Origin: Bacillus proteolyticus | Lineage (GTDB): Bacteria > Bacillota > Bacilli > Bacillales > Bacillaceae_G | Direction of reading: 5' to 3' | DNA length: 64,000 nucleotides | Assembly: GCF_001884065.1 (NCBI RefSeq) | Contig: NZ_MACH01000127.1 | Coordinates: 1-64,000, forward strand | Part shown: piece by piece, positions 55,354 through 64,000 of the stretch | How positions within the stretch are numbered: position 1 is the first letter of the stretch | How the letters are laid out: each line of letters begins with the position of its first letter | Program-made: the position numbers and the translations under genes | The notes under the pieces: generated by a model | What the model was told of the DNA's origin: nothing | What the model saw: the letters and a program-made list of their open reading frames with translations, nothing else | The model's database searches: none

Positions 55354-55911
55354 CTATGCACGAGAAACGTATTTACCTTCACCAGTGTTGATGATAAGCA
55401 TTTCGCCTTCGTTAATGAAGATTGGTACTTGTACAACAAGACCAGTTTCTAATGTAGCTGGTTTTGTTACGTTAGAAGCTGTGTCACCTTTAATACCAGG
55501 TTCTGTCTCTGACACTTTTAATTCAACAGTATTCGGAAGTTCAACACCAAGTACTTCATCTTGGTATGTCATAATAGATACTTCCATGTTTTCTTTTAGG
55601 AATTTTAATTCGCGCTCAATTTGGTTTTCACCAAGTTCGATTTGCTCATAAGTTCCGTTATCCATAAATACGTGAGACTCACCACTCGCGTATAAGTATT
55701 GCATACGACGGTTTTCGATGTGTGCTTTTTCTACTTTTTCACCTGCACGGAATGTTTTCTCTTGAACAGATCCTGTGCGAAGGTTACGTAGTTTAGAGCG
55801 AACGAATGCAGCACCTTTACCTGGCTTTACGTGTTGGAAATCCATTACTTGCCAAAGGGCATTGTCCACTGAGATTGTTAAACCTGTACGAAAATCGTTT
55901 ACTGAAATCAT
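55354..55911 (-). CDS. efp: Elongation factor P
   Basis: A 185-residue three-domain tRNA-shaped factor that relieves ribosome stalling at polyproline. The modified residue is Lys32 in KPGKGAAF, the site that carries aminopentanol in B. subtilis; the C-terminal [22 protein letters not shown] signature is present. It follows the M24 peptidase gene by 21 bases. Confidence 0.97.
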   Translation of the reverse strand: MISVNDFRTGLTISVDNALWQVMDFQHVKPGKGAAFVRSKLRNLRTGSVQEKTFRAGEKVEKAHIENRRMQYLYASGESHVFMDNGTYEQIELGENQIERELKFLKENMEVSIMTYQDEVLGVELPNTVELKVSETEPGIKGDTASNVTKPATLETGLVVQVPIFINEGEMLIINTGEGKYVSRA

Positions 55912-55932
55912 GTAAAAAAATCCTCCTGTGTA

Positions 55933-56994
55933 TTACAAAATAATAAGTTCTTTTGGTGATTTCGTTATTACTTCATTACCTTCACTTGTTACAATGATAT
56001 CATCTTCAATACGTACCCCGCCAACACCTGGAATATAAATACCTGGTTCTACTGTTACAGCCATACCTGGTTCAAGTACTGTATCAGAACGGAACGCTAA
56101 ACCTGGTGCTTCATGGATTTCAAGACCGATTCCATGACCAGTAGAGTGTCCGAAGTATTCACCATATCCTTTTTCCGTTATGTAATCACGCGTTAATGCA
56201 TCCGCCTCACGGCCCGTTAAACCAGCTTTAATACCGTTCACACCACGTAGTTGTGCTTCTAAAACGATATTATAAATTTCTTTTAATTTATCAGATGGCT
56301 CACCGACTGCAATCGTACGAGTAATATCAGAGCAATATCCTTTGTAATAAGCACCGAAGTCTAATGTAACGAAATCTCCTATTTCTATCACTTTTTCAGA
56401 TGCCACGCCGTGCGGTAATGCCGAACGAAGACCTGAAGCAACGATAATATCAAACGAAGAAGATGTTGCTCCTTGTTTTCTCATGAAAAATTCAAGTTCA
56501 TTTGACACTTCAATTTCAGATACTCCCGGGCGAATGAATGATAGAATATGCTCAAAGGCAGCATCTGCAATCTGTGCAGCTTCCTTTAATATCTTAATCT
56601 CTGAATCAGTCTTTATCAAGCGTAACTTTTCTACAAGCCCAGAAGTTGGGATAAATTCAGCTTCGATCGCTTCATTATGCGTTACGTAAGAGCTATATGT
56701 AAGGGTATCTTGTTCAAATCCTAGTTTTTGAATTCCAAGTTCTTTAACTTGTTTCGCAACTTCATCAAGAATCAATCCTGCATGCTGCACGATTTCATAC
56801 CCAACCGCTTGCTTACTAGCTTGCTCTACATAACGGAAATCTGTAATAAATAGAGCACGTTCTTTTGAAATTAGTACAACACCAGCTGTTCCTGTGAAAT
56901 TCGCCATATATCTACGGCTATGTTCATTCGTTAATACGATACCGTCAATACCAGCATCATCAAACGCACTTCTTAATCTCTCGATCTTTTCCAT
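55933..56994 (-). CDS. yqhT: Xaa-Pro aminopeptidase (M24)
   Basis: A 353-residue pita-bread peptidase with an N-terminal creatinase-like domain and metal ligands in TLDFGAYYKGYCSDITRT, GHGIGLEIHEAPG, VEPGIYIPG and RIEDDI. It removes residues before proline. Sits between aroQ and efp as in B. subtilis; gaps of 4 and 21 bases show an operon. Confidence 0.93.
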   Translation of the reverse strand: MEKIERLRSAFDDAGIDGIVLTNEHSRRYMANFTGTAGVVLISKERALFITDFRYVEQASKQAVGYEIVQHAGLILDEVAKQVKELGIQKLGFEQDTLTYSSYVTHNEAIEAEFIPTSGLVEKLRLIKTDSEIKILKEAAQIADAAFEHILSFIRPGVSEIEVSNELEFFMRKQGATSSSFDIIVASGLRSALPHGVASEKVIEIGDFVTLDFGAYYKGYCSDITRTIAVGEPSDKLKEIYNIVLEAQLRGVNGIKAGLTGREADALTRDYITEKGYGEYFGHSTGHGIGLEIHEAPGLAFRSDTVLEPGMAVTVEPGIYIPGVGGVRIEDDIIVTSEGNEVITKSPKELIIL

Positions 56995-56998
56995 TACT

Positions 56999-57439
56999 TT
57001 ATGCCTCCCTCAATTTCTCCATTAATGCAAATAACGCTAGCTTATAACCATAAAAACCAAATCCAACAATTTGCCCCGCACAAACAGCCGCTGTCACAGA
57101 CTCATGACGAAACGACTCACGCCCGTGAATGTTAGAAATATGTACTTCAATAACTGGAATCGAAACACTTGCGATAGCATCCCGAATCGCATAGCTATAA
57201 TGCGTAAATGCACCTGGATTTAGAATGATTCCTTCATATATGTCATCAGCCTCATGAATAATATCAATAATAGCTCCTTCATGATTCGATTGAAAACATT
57301 CTAACTCCACTCCCATTTTCTCTGCTTCTTGTTTCATATCTGTTTCAAGCGTCGCTAACGTTCCTTCTCCATATACATTTACCTCTCTGACACCAAGGCG
57401 ATTTAGGTTAGGACCATTTACGAGGAGTAACTTTTTCAT
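56999..57439 (-). CDS. aroQ: 3-dehydroquinate dehydratase, type II
   Basis: A 146-residue enzyme of the shikimate pathway. NGPNLNRLG near residue 8, the NPGAFTHYS loop and HISNIHGRESFRH with the catalytic His are visible. ATG 57439 follows AAGGAG; the longer frame to 57586 enters the yqhR end and lacks a ribosome site. Confidence 0.95.
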   Translation of the reverse strand: MKKLLLVNGPNLNRLGVREVNVYGEGTLATLETDMKQEAEKMGVELECFQSNHEGAIIDIIHEADDIYEGIILNPGAFTHYSYAIRDAIASVSIPVIEVHISNIHGRESFRHESVTAAVCAGQIVGFGFYGYKLALFALMEKLREA

Positions 57440-57494
57440 TTTCTTAAAACTCCTTAATATTAAAGAATGTCTATACGACATTTTAACATACGAA

Positions 57495-57980
57495 TCACTT
57501 GTTTGAATAGTTTGTCTTCTCGAGCCCTTCTCCTCTATTTGTATTGTTCGCTTCGAATGCAACAGAGTATGAAATAAAGACACCATATAATATAAAGATA
57601 CATGCTGTTGTTATGATTGTTTCTTTCGGTAAATGAAGTGCACTTTTAATAACTGGTGCCATTATCCCCATTCCAAAAAATAAAAATGCCCACCAAAATA
57701 AACCGTATAGTATACCAGGTAATACGCCTTCAAACTTTTTAAAAAAAGCTTTATAGAGCAAGGCCACTAAAATTGAAAGAAGTCCCATACAAACGATGCC
57801 TAGTACATTTCCCCAAACCCCTTCTTTCCAATCTCCAAATGCAAACGGTAAAAGGAAATAATTAGGTCCAGCTTCTGTAAACGAGAATATATGAAGGAAA
57901 TACCATATACTTCCCCAAAACAAGCCACCAAATAAACCAATTTGTACAAAGTTCCTTATCGTTGATTGTTCTTGATTCAC
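57495..57980 (-). CDS. yqhR: YqhR family membrane protein
   Basis: A 161-residue protein with four membrane helices separated by short loops (FGGLFWGSIWYFLHIFSF, GLLSILVALLYKAFF, YGLFWWAFLFFGMGIMAP, ACIFILYGVFISYSVAF). GTG 57980 follows GGAGG by seven bases. It is divergent from yqhQ and just upstream of aroQ, as in B. subtilis. Function unknown. Confidence 0.88.
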   Translation of the reverse strand: MNQEQSTIRNFVQIGLFGGLFWGSIWYFLHIFSFTEAGPNYFLLPFAFGDWKEGVWGNVLGIVCMGLLSILVALLYKAFFKKFEGVLPGILYGLFWWAFLFFGMGIMAPVIKSALHLPKETIITTACIFILYGVFISYSVAFEANNTNRGEGLEKTNYSNK

Positions 57981-58224
57981 ATTGACACCTCCGCTCAATA
58001 GTATGCCCGAAACTATTTTGAAGCATGTTTAAATTCTGCGAAATTTGTCTATAAAAAGAATAAGAAATGTCCTACTCTCGTAACATTTCCCCTTGTCATC
58101 TGCTTGTATTTGTCGATAAAATAAAGGAAACTCGGTGATTGTCTTATTTCAAAATGGCAGGACCCAGTATGACAATTACCTCTTTTTCTACATAAGAGAG
58201 AAACAAATACAGGTTGGTGTTAAC

Positions 58225-59145
58225 ATGGCAGAAGAGTCAAAACAAATATATGGCGGGCAAGCAGTCATAGAAGGAGTTATGTTTGGCGGTAGAGAATATA
58301 CTGTTACAGCGGTTCGTCGTAAAGATAAATCGATTGAATTTTATCGATTACCACGCGTTCGTAATAGAGCATTATCTATCCTAAAGAAGATTCCATTTAT
58401 ACGAGGTATTGCCGCTATCGTGGACGCAAGTGCGAATGGAGCGAAGCATTTAAACTTTGCTTCAGAACGATTTGATGTCCACCCAGAAGAAGATGAACAA
58501 ATTGCAAATACAAAAGAAGAACAATCAAAATTAACGATGGTATTAGGAGTTGCAGCAGTTGGCGTTTTATCATTCATATTCGGTAAAGTAATTTTCACAG
58601 CAGTTCCTGCACTATTAGCTGAACTAACGAGACCGATTTTCCCATCTCATACAGGGCAAATCATTGTCGAAAGTGTCATTAAGCTCATGTTACTATTGAG
58701 CTATATATACTTTATTTCTTTAACCCCACTTATTAAGAGGGTGTTTCAGTACCACGGTGCAGAGCATAAAGTAATTAATGCTTATGAGAATAATCTTCCA
58801 CTAACTGTAGACAATGTTCAAAAGCAAACTCGCCTCCATTATCGCTGTGGCAGTAGCTTTATAATATTTACAGTCATTATTGGAATGTTTGTTTATTTCC
58901 TAGTTCCTACAGATCCACTTTGGGCAAGGGTAGTAAACCGAATTTTATTAATTCCAGTTGTTCTCGGCATTTCTTTTGAAGTATTACAATTTACCAATCG
59001 ATTACGAGATGTCCCTGTTTTGCGAGTACTTGGATATCCAGGATTATGGCTGCAACTATTAACAACGAAAGAACCAACAGATGATCAAGCGGAAGTTGCA
59101 ATCGCATCGTTTGAAGAATTATTACGTTTAGAAAACAAACAATAA
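58225..59145 (+). CDS. yqhQ: YqhQ family membrane protein (DUF1385)
   Basis: A 306-residue protein: IYGGQAVIEGVMFGGRE at the start, about four membrane helices, and YHGAEHKVINAYENN with conserved His and Glu residues that suggest metal binding. ATG 58225 (MAEESKQIYGG) is preferred to the GTG at 58135 because the family starts here. Function unknown. Confidence 0.9.
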   Translation: MAEESKQIYGGQAVIEGVMFGGREYTVTAVRRKDKSIEFYRLPRVRNRALSILKKIPFIRGIAAIVDASANGAKHLNFASERFDVHPEEDEQIANTKEEQSKLTMVLGVAAVGVLSFIFGKVIFTAVPALLAELTRPIFPSHTGQIIVESVIKLMLLLSYIYFISLTPLIKRVFQYHGAEHKVINAYENNLPLTVDNVQKQTRLHYRCGSSFIIFTVIIGMFVYFLVPTDPLWARVVNRILLIPVVLGISFEVLQFTNRLRDVPVLRVLGYPGLWLQLLTTKEPTDDQAEVAIASFEELLRLENKQ

Positions 59146-59224
59146 TTATTTAAAAATGGTGTTCAACTCCTTTCCTCATCGTTAATATACTAATTTTAAT
59201 ATATGTTTTTAGGAGGTGTCCCTT

Positions 59225-59626
59225 ATGAACGGTCGTTCGTTTACATTCGCTATATTTGTGCTTATTATCGGATTAGCAATATTCGGCCTTGTTTCATCTG
59301 TTATTACAGATCCAATGGGAGTATTGAAAAACATTGGTATCATGTTAGCTGTCGTCGGTATCTTTTACTTACTCTACAAAATGTTTACAAACTCTAGTGG
59401 TTCTGCAAATTCGCAAAGCTCATATAAGCGTGCAGCGAAACAATCGAACCGCAAACACGGGAAACAAAATGTAGCACCCCTAAGTAATTCTTTCTTGAAA
59501 CGAAATGCTTCTGATGACAAGGGGAAAAAGGGTAATTCTCCATCGTTGAAAAGAAAAAGAAAACAATCTCATTTAACTGTCATTGAAGGTAAAAAAAACA
59601 AAAAGAAAGACCGTGCTTCCTTTTAG
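59225..59626 (+). CDS. yqhP: YqhP / SA1362-type small membrane protein
   Basis: A 133-residue protein with two membrane helices (about 6-27 and 35-56) and a long, very basic disordered tail rich in Lys, Ser and Asn. AGGAGGTG lies six bases before ATG 59225. Follows yqhQ. The tail may bind nucleic acid or acidic lipids; function unknown. Confidence 0.85.
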   Translation: MNGRSFTFAIFVLIIGLAIFGLVSSVITDPMGVLKNIGIMLAVVGIFYLLYKMFTNSSGSANSQSSYKRAAKQSNRKHGKQNVAPLSNSFLKRNASDDKGKKGNSPSLKRKRKQSHLTVIEGKKNKKKDRASF

Positions 59627-59644
59627 GAAATACGGTCTTTTTTT
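59606..59644 (+). terminator. Terminator of yqhP
   Basis: AAAGACCGT / ACGGTCTTT with inner TTCC / GGAA and T7 tail; it overlaps the last codons of yqhP. Confidence 0.8.
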
Positions 59645-59654
59645 ATCTCAATTA

Positions 59655-59713
59655 GTACGGGCAAATAATCAGTGGGGATGAGAAAAGCCCCGACTGATTA
59701 AAGTTTCACTTTA
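59655..59713 (-). repeat. Hairpin repeat (bcr-like), copy 3
   Basis: In the direction of the HAD gene, AGTGAAACTTTAATCAGTCG leads into a hairpin AATCAGTCGGGG / CCCCACTGATT. The TGA stop of the HAD gene lies inside the lead-in. Core shared with copies at 6652 and 11641. Confidence 0.7.
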
Positions 59714-60353
59714 TATGTTGAAGTACTTCTTTCAAACTTTTTTCTTTCATACTTTCGATACGAAGGTGATGGTTTTCAAATTGCAAATTTCTTGTCACAT
59801 CATTAGGTACGACGACACATTTTAATCCCGCTGCAATCGCTGCTTTCAATCCATTTAATGAATCCTCAAACACAACAGCTTCCGATGGTTCAACTCCTAA
59901 TTCTTCTATCGCAACTTTATAAAGAGCTGGATCTGGTTTTACCTTCTCGACATCTTCTCTCGTTTTAATCACTTCAAAATACTCTCTAATCTGTAGCTCT
60001 TCTAAAAAACGAACGACCCACTCTCTAGATGAGCTAGAGGCTAATGCGATTTTTAATCCCATTTCTTTCGCTTCTTCTAAATATTCTTTTACCCCGTCAC
60101 GCGCTTCTGGTATTTTCATTTTCTCTTTATGTAAAATTGTTACTTTTTCCTTTAATGTATGCTCATTAAACTTTTCTTTTAATTGCTCTTTTAAAAATGC
60201 ATAAAGTACTTCATCTGTCGTTCCAATACATTTTGCAAATTCCTCTAAAGGTAACTCGCCGCCGTATTCACGAACAGCATCTCTGAAAGAATGAAACCAT
60301 ATTGTTTCTGTGTCCACAATTAATCCATCAAAATCAAAAATAATTGCTTTCAT
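59706..60353 (-). CDS. HAD-family hydrolase (beta-phosphoglucomutase-like)
   Basis: A 215-residue HAD phosphatase: DFDGLIVDTE with nucleophile Asp7 and Asp9, a helical cap, LASSSSREW, KPDPALYKVA and VVFEDSLNG. It resembles B. subtilis YhcW. Substrate unknown, probably a small sugar phosphate. Stop codon lies in the hairpin repeat. Confidence 0.9.
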   Translation of the reverse strand: MKAIIFDFDGLIVDTETIWFHSFRDAVREYGGELPLEEFAKCIGTTDEVLYAFLKEQLKEKFNEHTLKEKVTILHKEKMKIPEARDGVKEYLEEAKEMGLKIALASSSSREWVVRFLEELQIREYFEVIKTREDVEKVKPDPALYKVAIEELGVEPSEAVVFEDSLNGLKAAIAAGLKCVVVPNDVTRNLQFENHHLRIESMKEKSLKEVLQHIK

Positions 60354-60380
60354 TATTCTCCCGTCCTTTTCGATTGAAAT

Positions 60381-60406
60381 AAAAAAGGAAACGCCACACG
60401 TTCCCC

Positions 60407-60408
<2 letters not shown>
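60381..60408 (-). terminator. Terminator of mntR
   Basis: GGGAACG ... CGTTTCC hairpin followed on the reverse strand by TTTTTTATTTC, at the mntR stop codon. Confidence 0.6.
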
Positions 60409-60931
<523 letters not shown>

Positions 60932-60950
60932 CTAAATATATAAAACAAAA

Positions 60951-60980
60951 AAAGAATCCATATTCAGATACAGATTCCCC
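60951..60980 (-). terminator. Weak terminator of splB
   Basis: GAATC / GATTC short stem with internal pairs, followed on the reverse strand by TTTTTTTG directly after the splB stop. Confidence 0.45.
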
Positions 60981-62006
60981 TTATGTAAAATATTGAATTT
61001 CTGCATCAGGAAAATACTCATGTATATAACCTCGTATTGTTTCTTCTAATACTTCCGCATCATCCTTTTGATATGCATATTTCCCAATACCGTATCGTCC
61101 CCATTTATATTTCCGCTTCTCTTCATCCATTTCAAGCTTTGTATTTGGATAACGCTCTTGAATGACCTTTTTTGCCGGTTTCGTAAAGCGATGTTGAATT
61201 AATTCGAACGTTAAATTTGGTATCGTCATGTCTTTTAACGCATTGTACAATCGTTCAAACAATTCACGGTACCCTTCTTCCCACCCTTCATGCATATAAA
61301 GTGGAGCAACAATAAAACCAAGAGGATAATTAGCCCCCGCTACTTTACGTGCAGCCTCAATTCGTTCTTCAAATGGTGATGTCCCTGGTTCAAAATTTTT
61401 AATCACATAACGTGAATTAATACTAAATCGAAAACGCGTTTTCCCATTATGCTTTGCATTTAATAAATGATCAACGTGCGAATATTTTGTAACGAAACGT
61501 AAACGTCCATGTTCACTTTCTCCGATAAACTCTATCGCCCGCTTTAATGCATGTGTTAAATGATCAATTCCGACGATGTCTGATGTACATGCCGCTTCAA
61601 ATCTTGTTATTTCAGGGGCCCTTTCATCCATATATTGCTTTGCCTTCTCAAATATTTCATCTAGATTCACATACACCCTTACGTAAGGTTTACTACCAAG
61701 TGTCGTTTGCAAATAACAATAATGACAATGTCCCATACACCCTGTTGCAAGCGGGATTGCATATTCAGCTGATGGCTTTGATGTATCAAACTTTAATGTC
61801 TTCCTCACCCCAACGACTAGTGTCGCTTTTGCGTTACGATACTTTTGCAATTCATTTTCGCCTGGCAAGTTTCTAATTTGATTGTGTGATGTCGTTTCAC
61901 GAATTTCTAATCCCATCTTCGTAAACTTCTCATAAAGCTCTTTTCCAATCGGATATTCGAGTGCTCTCGGTTCAAAGTAAACGAGTTTTGGCATAAATGG
62001 TTTCAT
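60981..62006 (-). CDS. splB: Spore photoproduct lyase
   Basis: A 341-residue radical SAM enzyme that repairs the thymine dimer of UV-treated spores during germination. The cluster motif is Cys90, Cys94, Cys97 (CMGHCHYC), and Cys140 in AACTSD matches the hydrogen-donor Cys141 of B. subtilis. ATG 62006 follows GGAGGGAAG. A sigma-G-like promoter lies upstream; no splA was found. Confidence 0.95.
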   Translation of the reverse strand: MKPFMPKLVYFEPRALEYPIGKELYEKFTKMGLEIRETTSHNQIRNLPGENELQKYRNAKATLVVGVRKTLKFDTSKPSAEYAIPLATGCMGHCHYCYLQTTLGSKPYVRVYVNLDEIFEKAKQYMDERAPEITRFEAACTSDIVGIDHLTHALKRAIEFIGESEHGRLRFVTKYSHVDHLLNAKHNGKTRFRFSINSRYVIKNFEPGTSPFEERIEAARKVAGANYPLGFIVAPLYMHEGWEEGYRELFERLYNALKDMTIPNLTFELIQHRFTKPAKKVIQERYPNTKLEMDEEKRKYKWGRYGIGKYAYQKDDAEVLEETIRGYIHEYFPDAEIQYFT

Positions 62007-62024
62007 ATGCTTCCCTCCTCTCGT

Positions 62025-62053
62025 TAGTATGGGAAACAAAGTAAAATTAACAC
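62025..62053 (-). promoter_or_regulatory. Possible sigma-G promoter of splB
   Basis: Reverse strand: GTGTTA, 16 bases, CATACTA. The -10 fits the sigma-G consensus CATNNTA, and splB is a sigma-G gene in B. subtilis. The -35 match is weak. Confidence 0.4.
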
Positions 62054-62070
62054 AGATTAAAGTTTTCCAC

Positions 62071-62099
62071 TTCAGTAACTTGCGTTGCAAGTTACTGAA
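62071..62099. promoter_or_regulatory. PadR operator 1
   Basis: Perfect inverted repeat with 13-base arms, TTCAGTAACTTGC-GTT-GCAAGTTACTGAA. It overlaps the -35 element TTGCGT (62080-62085) of the padR promoter. Confidence 0.7.
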
Positions 62100-62108
62100 T
62101 GTTATAAT
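62080..62108 (+). promoter_or_regulatory. Sigma-A promoter of padR operon
   Basis: TTGCGT at 62080-62085, 17 bases, TATAAT at 62103-62108, lying between the two operator copies. Confidence 0.7.
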
Positions 62109-62120
62109 TTGGATATCAGC

Positions 62121-62139
62121 TACCTTGCAACGCAAGTTA
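62121..62139. promoter_or_regulatory. PadR operator 2
   Basis: TACCTTGC-AAC-GCAAGTTA, arms with one mismatch, the same CTTGC-N3-GCAAG core as operator 1 and placed near the expected transcription start. Confidence 0.6.
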
Positions 62140-62162
62140 CCTGGATAAAAGGTGGTGAAATC

Positions 62163-62480
62163 ATGCACAGCCAAATGTTAAAAGGTGTACTAGAAGGGTG
62201 TATTCTATACATCATTTCACAAGAAGAAGTGTACGGATATGAACTGAGTACAAAATTAAATAAACATGGCTTTACATTCGTAAGCGAAGGAAGCATATAT
62301 CCGTTATTGTTACGTATGCAAAAAGAGAAACTTATTGAAGGTACATTAAAGGCTTCCTCTCTTGGACCGAAGCGAAAATATTATCACGTAACTGATAAGG
62401 GATTAGAACAACTTGAAGAATTTAAGCAAAGCTGGGGAATGGTTTCAACGACGGTAAACAATTTATTACAAGGGGAGTGA
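62163..62480 (+). CDS. PadR-family transcriptional regulator
   Basis: A 105-residue PadR protein with an N-terminal winged helix (GCILYIISQEEVYGYELSTKL ... SEGSIYPLLLRMQKEKLIEG, YYHVTDKG) and a short C-terminal dimer helix. It probably represses its own operon through the two CTTGC-N3-GCAAG sites upstream. ATG 62163 follows AAAGGTGG. The stop is six bases before the next start. Confidence 0.93.
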   Translation: MHSQMLKGVLEGCILYIISQEEVYGYELSTKLNKHGFTFVSEGSIYPLLLRMQKEKLIEGTLKASSLGPKRKYYHVTDKGLEQLEEFKQSWGMVSTTVNNLLQGE

Positions 62481-62485
62481 TAGGG

Positions 62486-63172
62486 ATGAAGGCGAAGGAT
62501 TTAATTGAACTCAATAACCAAAAGCGTAAATTATTAACTACAGAAAATGAAAGCGCCTATAGTGACATGTTAATATACATCCGCTTGGCTAAAGTGCCAG
62601 AATACCATGCGGAAGAACTGCTAATTGAAATTCTAGATCACCTTATTGAAGCGCAGCAAGAAGAAAAAACTGCTTATGATATTTTCGGCGACGACTTACA
62701 GGCATACTGTGACGAACTAATTGCTGCCCTACCGAAGCCAAGTTTATGGGAACAATTATCGATTCCTTTATTTATAACTAGTTATTTGTTAGCAATATAC
62801 TTTGCAATTTCTTCCGTAATTGCATTGGTATTCCCTTTATTTTCAAATGAAACCCGTTTTAAATTTGTACACATTGATTTCATTTATCTGCTTGCATTTA
62901 TACTGTCCATACATCTCATCATACGTTTTGTCTTTGACTTTATTAACACTGACTTATTTAAAAATAAAACAACTATTTGGAGGCACATAGGAAGTTTTTT
63001 AATACGCCATAGCCTATGGGTACTATTAATCGGTATTTCCTTTTTATTTATTAAACAGCCCTATACTACATTACAAATCTCACCTTGGATCGGCACTTTA
63101 CTGGCCATCTCTTGCTATGTACTATATAAACTCTTCTACAAAAAAGAATATTTAGACTTTAAAAAGGAGTAA
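62486..63172 (+). CDS. PadR-associated membrane protein, first copy (HAAS/DUF1129-like)
   Basis: A 228-residue protein. Residues 1-85 form a charged helical domain (LIELNNQKRKLLTTENESAY, EELLIEILDHLIEAQ, TAYDIFGDDLQAYCDELI), like the HAAS signalling domain that accompanies PadR regulators; then come four membrane helices. ATG 62486 follows AGGGGAG by eight bases. It is a paralogue of the next gene. Role unknown; the PadR partner suggests response to membrane or drug stress. Confidence 0.8.
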   Translation: MKAKDLIELNNQKRKLLTTENESAYSDMLIYIRLAKVPEYHAEELLIEILDHLIEAQQEEKTAYDIFGDDLQAYCDELIAALPKPSLWEQLSIPLFITSYLLAIYFAISSVIALVFPLFSNETRFKFVHIDFIYLLAFILSIHLIIRFVFDFINTDLFKNKTTIWRHIGSFLIRHSLWVLLIGISFLFIKQPYTTLQISPWIGTLLAISCYVLYKLFYKKEYLDFKKE

Positions 63173-63176
63173 CGAT

Positions 63177-63848
63177 ATGATGACTGAAAAAGAAATGGTT
63201 AAGTTAAACAATGAAAAGAGAGAGTTATTAACAGCTGAAAACGAAGCTGCTTATGGTGATATGCTTATTTATTTACGCCTTACTAGCGTTCCACAAAAAC
63301 AAATGGAAGAATTACTTCTAGAAATATTGGATCATCTTTTAGAAGCGCAAGAATACGGTAAAACTGCACATGATATTTTCGGAGAGGATTTAAAAGCTTA
63401 CTGCGATGAATTAATTAACTCTTCGGAACATCAAAACTCTTTCCAACAAGCTGCTGTTATTGGGTTTGCAGTTAGTTTATTATTAGCTGTTCAAATTGGA
63501 TACGATACATTCACTACTCTTATACAAAAACTATTTTCAAATACAAATACTTCAGGAATTCCATTTAGTATTCCTGGAACAATATTATCTGCTATCGTTT
63601 TAACAATTGGTGCTTTCATAACTTTTTCTTTATTTAGACGTTTCTCTTTTACAATATTAGTTTCCTGGAAACAAAAAGCACTCCTCTTATTATCAGTATT
63701 TATACCTTTTGTCTTATCAGTTTTTGCAAATGTATTTTTCAAAACACAACCATACTTTTTTTATAATTTGTCTATTTTGCAAGGTGCTCTTATTACACTT
63801 TTTTTTTATATTCTGTACAAATTTTTATATAAAACATCTAAATTTTAA
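63177..63848 (+). CDS. PadR-associated membrane protein, second copy
   Basis: A 223-residue paralogue of the preceding product. The N-terminal 80 residues align without gaps (KLNNEKRELLTAENEAAYGD, EELLLEILDHLLEAQ, TAHDIFGEDLKAYCDELI), while the four-helix membrane part has diverged. AAGGAG lies seven bases before ATG 63177. Four bases separate the two genes. A terminator follows. Confidence 0.8.
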   Translation: MMTEKEMVKLNNEKRELLTAENEAAYGDMLIYLRLTSVPQKQMEELLLEILDHLLEAQEYGKTAHDIFGEDLKAYCDELINSSEHQNSFQQAAVIGFAVSLLLAVQIGYDTFTTLIQKLFSNTNTSGIPFSIPGTILSAIVLTIGAFITFSLFRRFSFTILVSWKQKALLLLSVFIPFVLSVFANVFFKTQPYFFYNLSILQGALITLFFYILYKFLYKTSKF

Positions 63849-63849
63849 C

Positions 63850-63875
63850 AGCCTTTCAAAAGGCTGTTTTTCTTC
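63850..63875 (+). terminator. Terminator of the padR operon
   Basis: AACAGCCTT / AAGGCTGTT stem followed by TTTCTTC, two bases after the stop codon. Confidence 0.85.
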
Positions 63876-63945
63876 TGTCTAATTTTACAAATTGAAAAAT
63901 TTCATAAAGAAAATAAGAAAAATGCAAAATAATTAAAGTTAATTG

Positions 63946-63975
63946 TTGACGTGATGCTTTTATTATCGGTATCAT
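63946..63975 (+). promoter_or_regulatory. Promoter of a gene beyond the window
   Basis: TTGACG, 18 bases, TATCAT near the right edge with no reading frame after it inside the window. Confidence 0.45.
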
Positions 63976-64000
63976 AAATCTTCGTGAGCAATTATTTTTC

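Overview
The window is chromosomal DNA of a low-GC, endospore-forming Firmicute, almost certainly a member of the Bacillus cereus group. The evidence is the sporulation genes (spo0A, spoIVB, the eight-gene spoIIIA operon, splB), gene order close to the yqh-yqi-yqj part of the B. subtilis map, strong GGAGG ribosome binding sites with frequent GTG and TTG starts, and protein sequences matching what I remember of B. cereus and B. anthracis. No rRNA, tRNA, CRISPR array, prophage or complete insertion sequence was found.

Layout. 1-1.6 kb: serine dehydratase genes (sdaAA cut by the window edge) beside a decayed transporter gene. 1.9-7.5 kb: rnz, a small gene, then an M-box Mg2+ riboswitch, mgtA and mgtC. 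7.6-19.4 kb, mainly minus strand: dinB, an M20 peptidase (yqjE), an acetyltransferase, the miniprotein Prli42, an L,D-transpeptidase, yqjA, artPQR amino-acid importer, brxB, yjdF with its riboswitch, a Nudix hydrolase, a YetF-like protein and a RodA/FtsW protein. 19.8-30 kb: the branched-chain keto acid operon ptb-bcd-buk-lpdV-bkdAA-bkdAB-bkdB with a sigma-54 promoter, a likely BkdR enhancer site and bkdR. 30-33.3 kb: yqzF, a GDPD phosphodiesterase, yycC, then an accessory patch with a small CxxC protein, a probable immunity gene and a broken AHH-nuclease toxin gene. 33.4-48 kb: spo0A, spoIVB, recN, argR, tlyA-type methyltransferase, dxs, ispA, xseB, xseA, folD, nusB, yqhY, accC, accB. 48.5-59.7 kb: spoIIIAH to spoIIIAA, yqhV, an acetyltransferase pair, efp, a M24 peptidase, aroQ, yqhR, yqhQ, yqhP. 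59.7-64 kb: HAD phosphatase, mntR, splB, and a PadR repressor with two tandem membrane proteins.

How parts fit. Isoprenoid (dxs, ispA), one-carbon (folD) and acetyl-CoA carboxylase genes sit between sporulation control and the spoIIIA channel. The bkd operon makes branched acyl-CoA starters that feed the same membrane lipid supply as accBC. ArgR encoded here may act on the artPQR promoter in the same window.

Most interesting: a second regulatory layer downstream of the mgtA M-box (a leader ORF with competing Shine-Dalgarno hairpins), spoIIIAD apparently starting at ATC, a FapR-like palindrome upstream of accBC, paired PadR operators, a dead toxin beside an intact immunity gene, and three copies of a hairpin repeat placed at gene ends. 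All family calls come from reading the sequence and recall; no database search was run.
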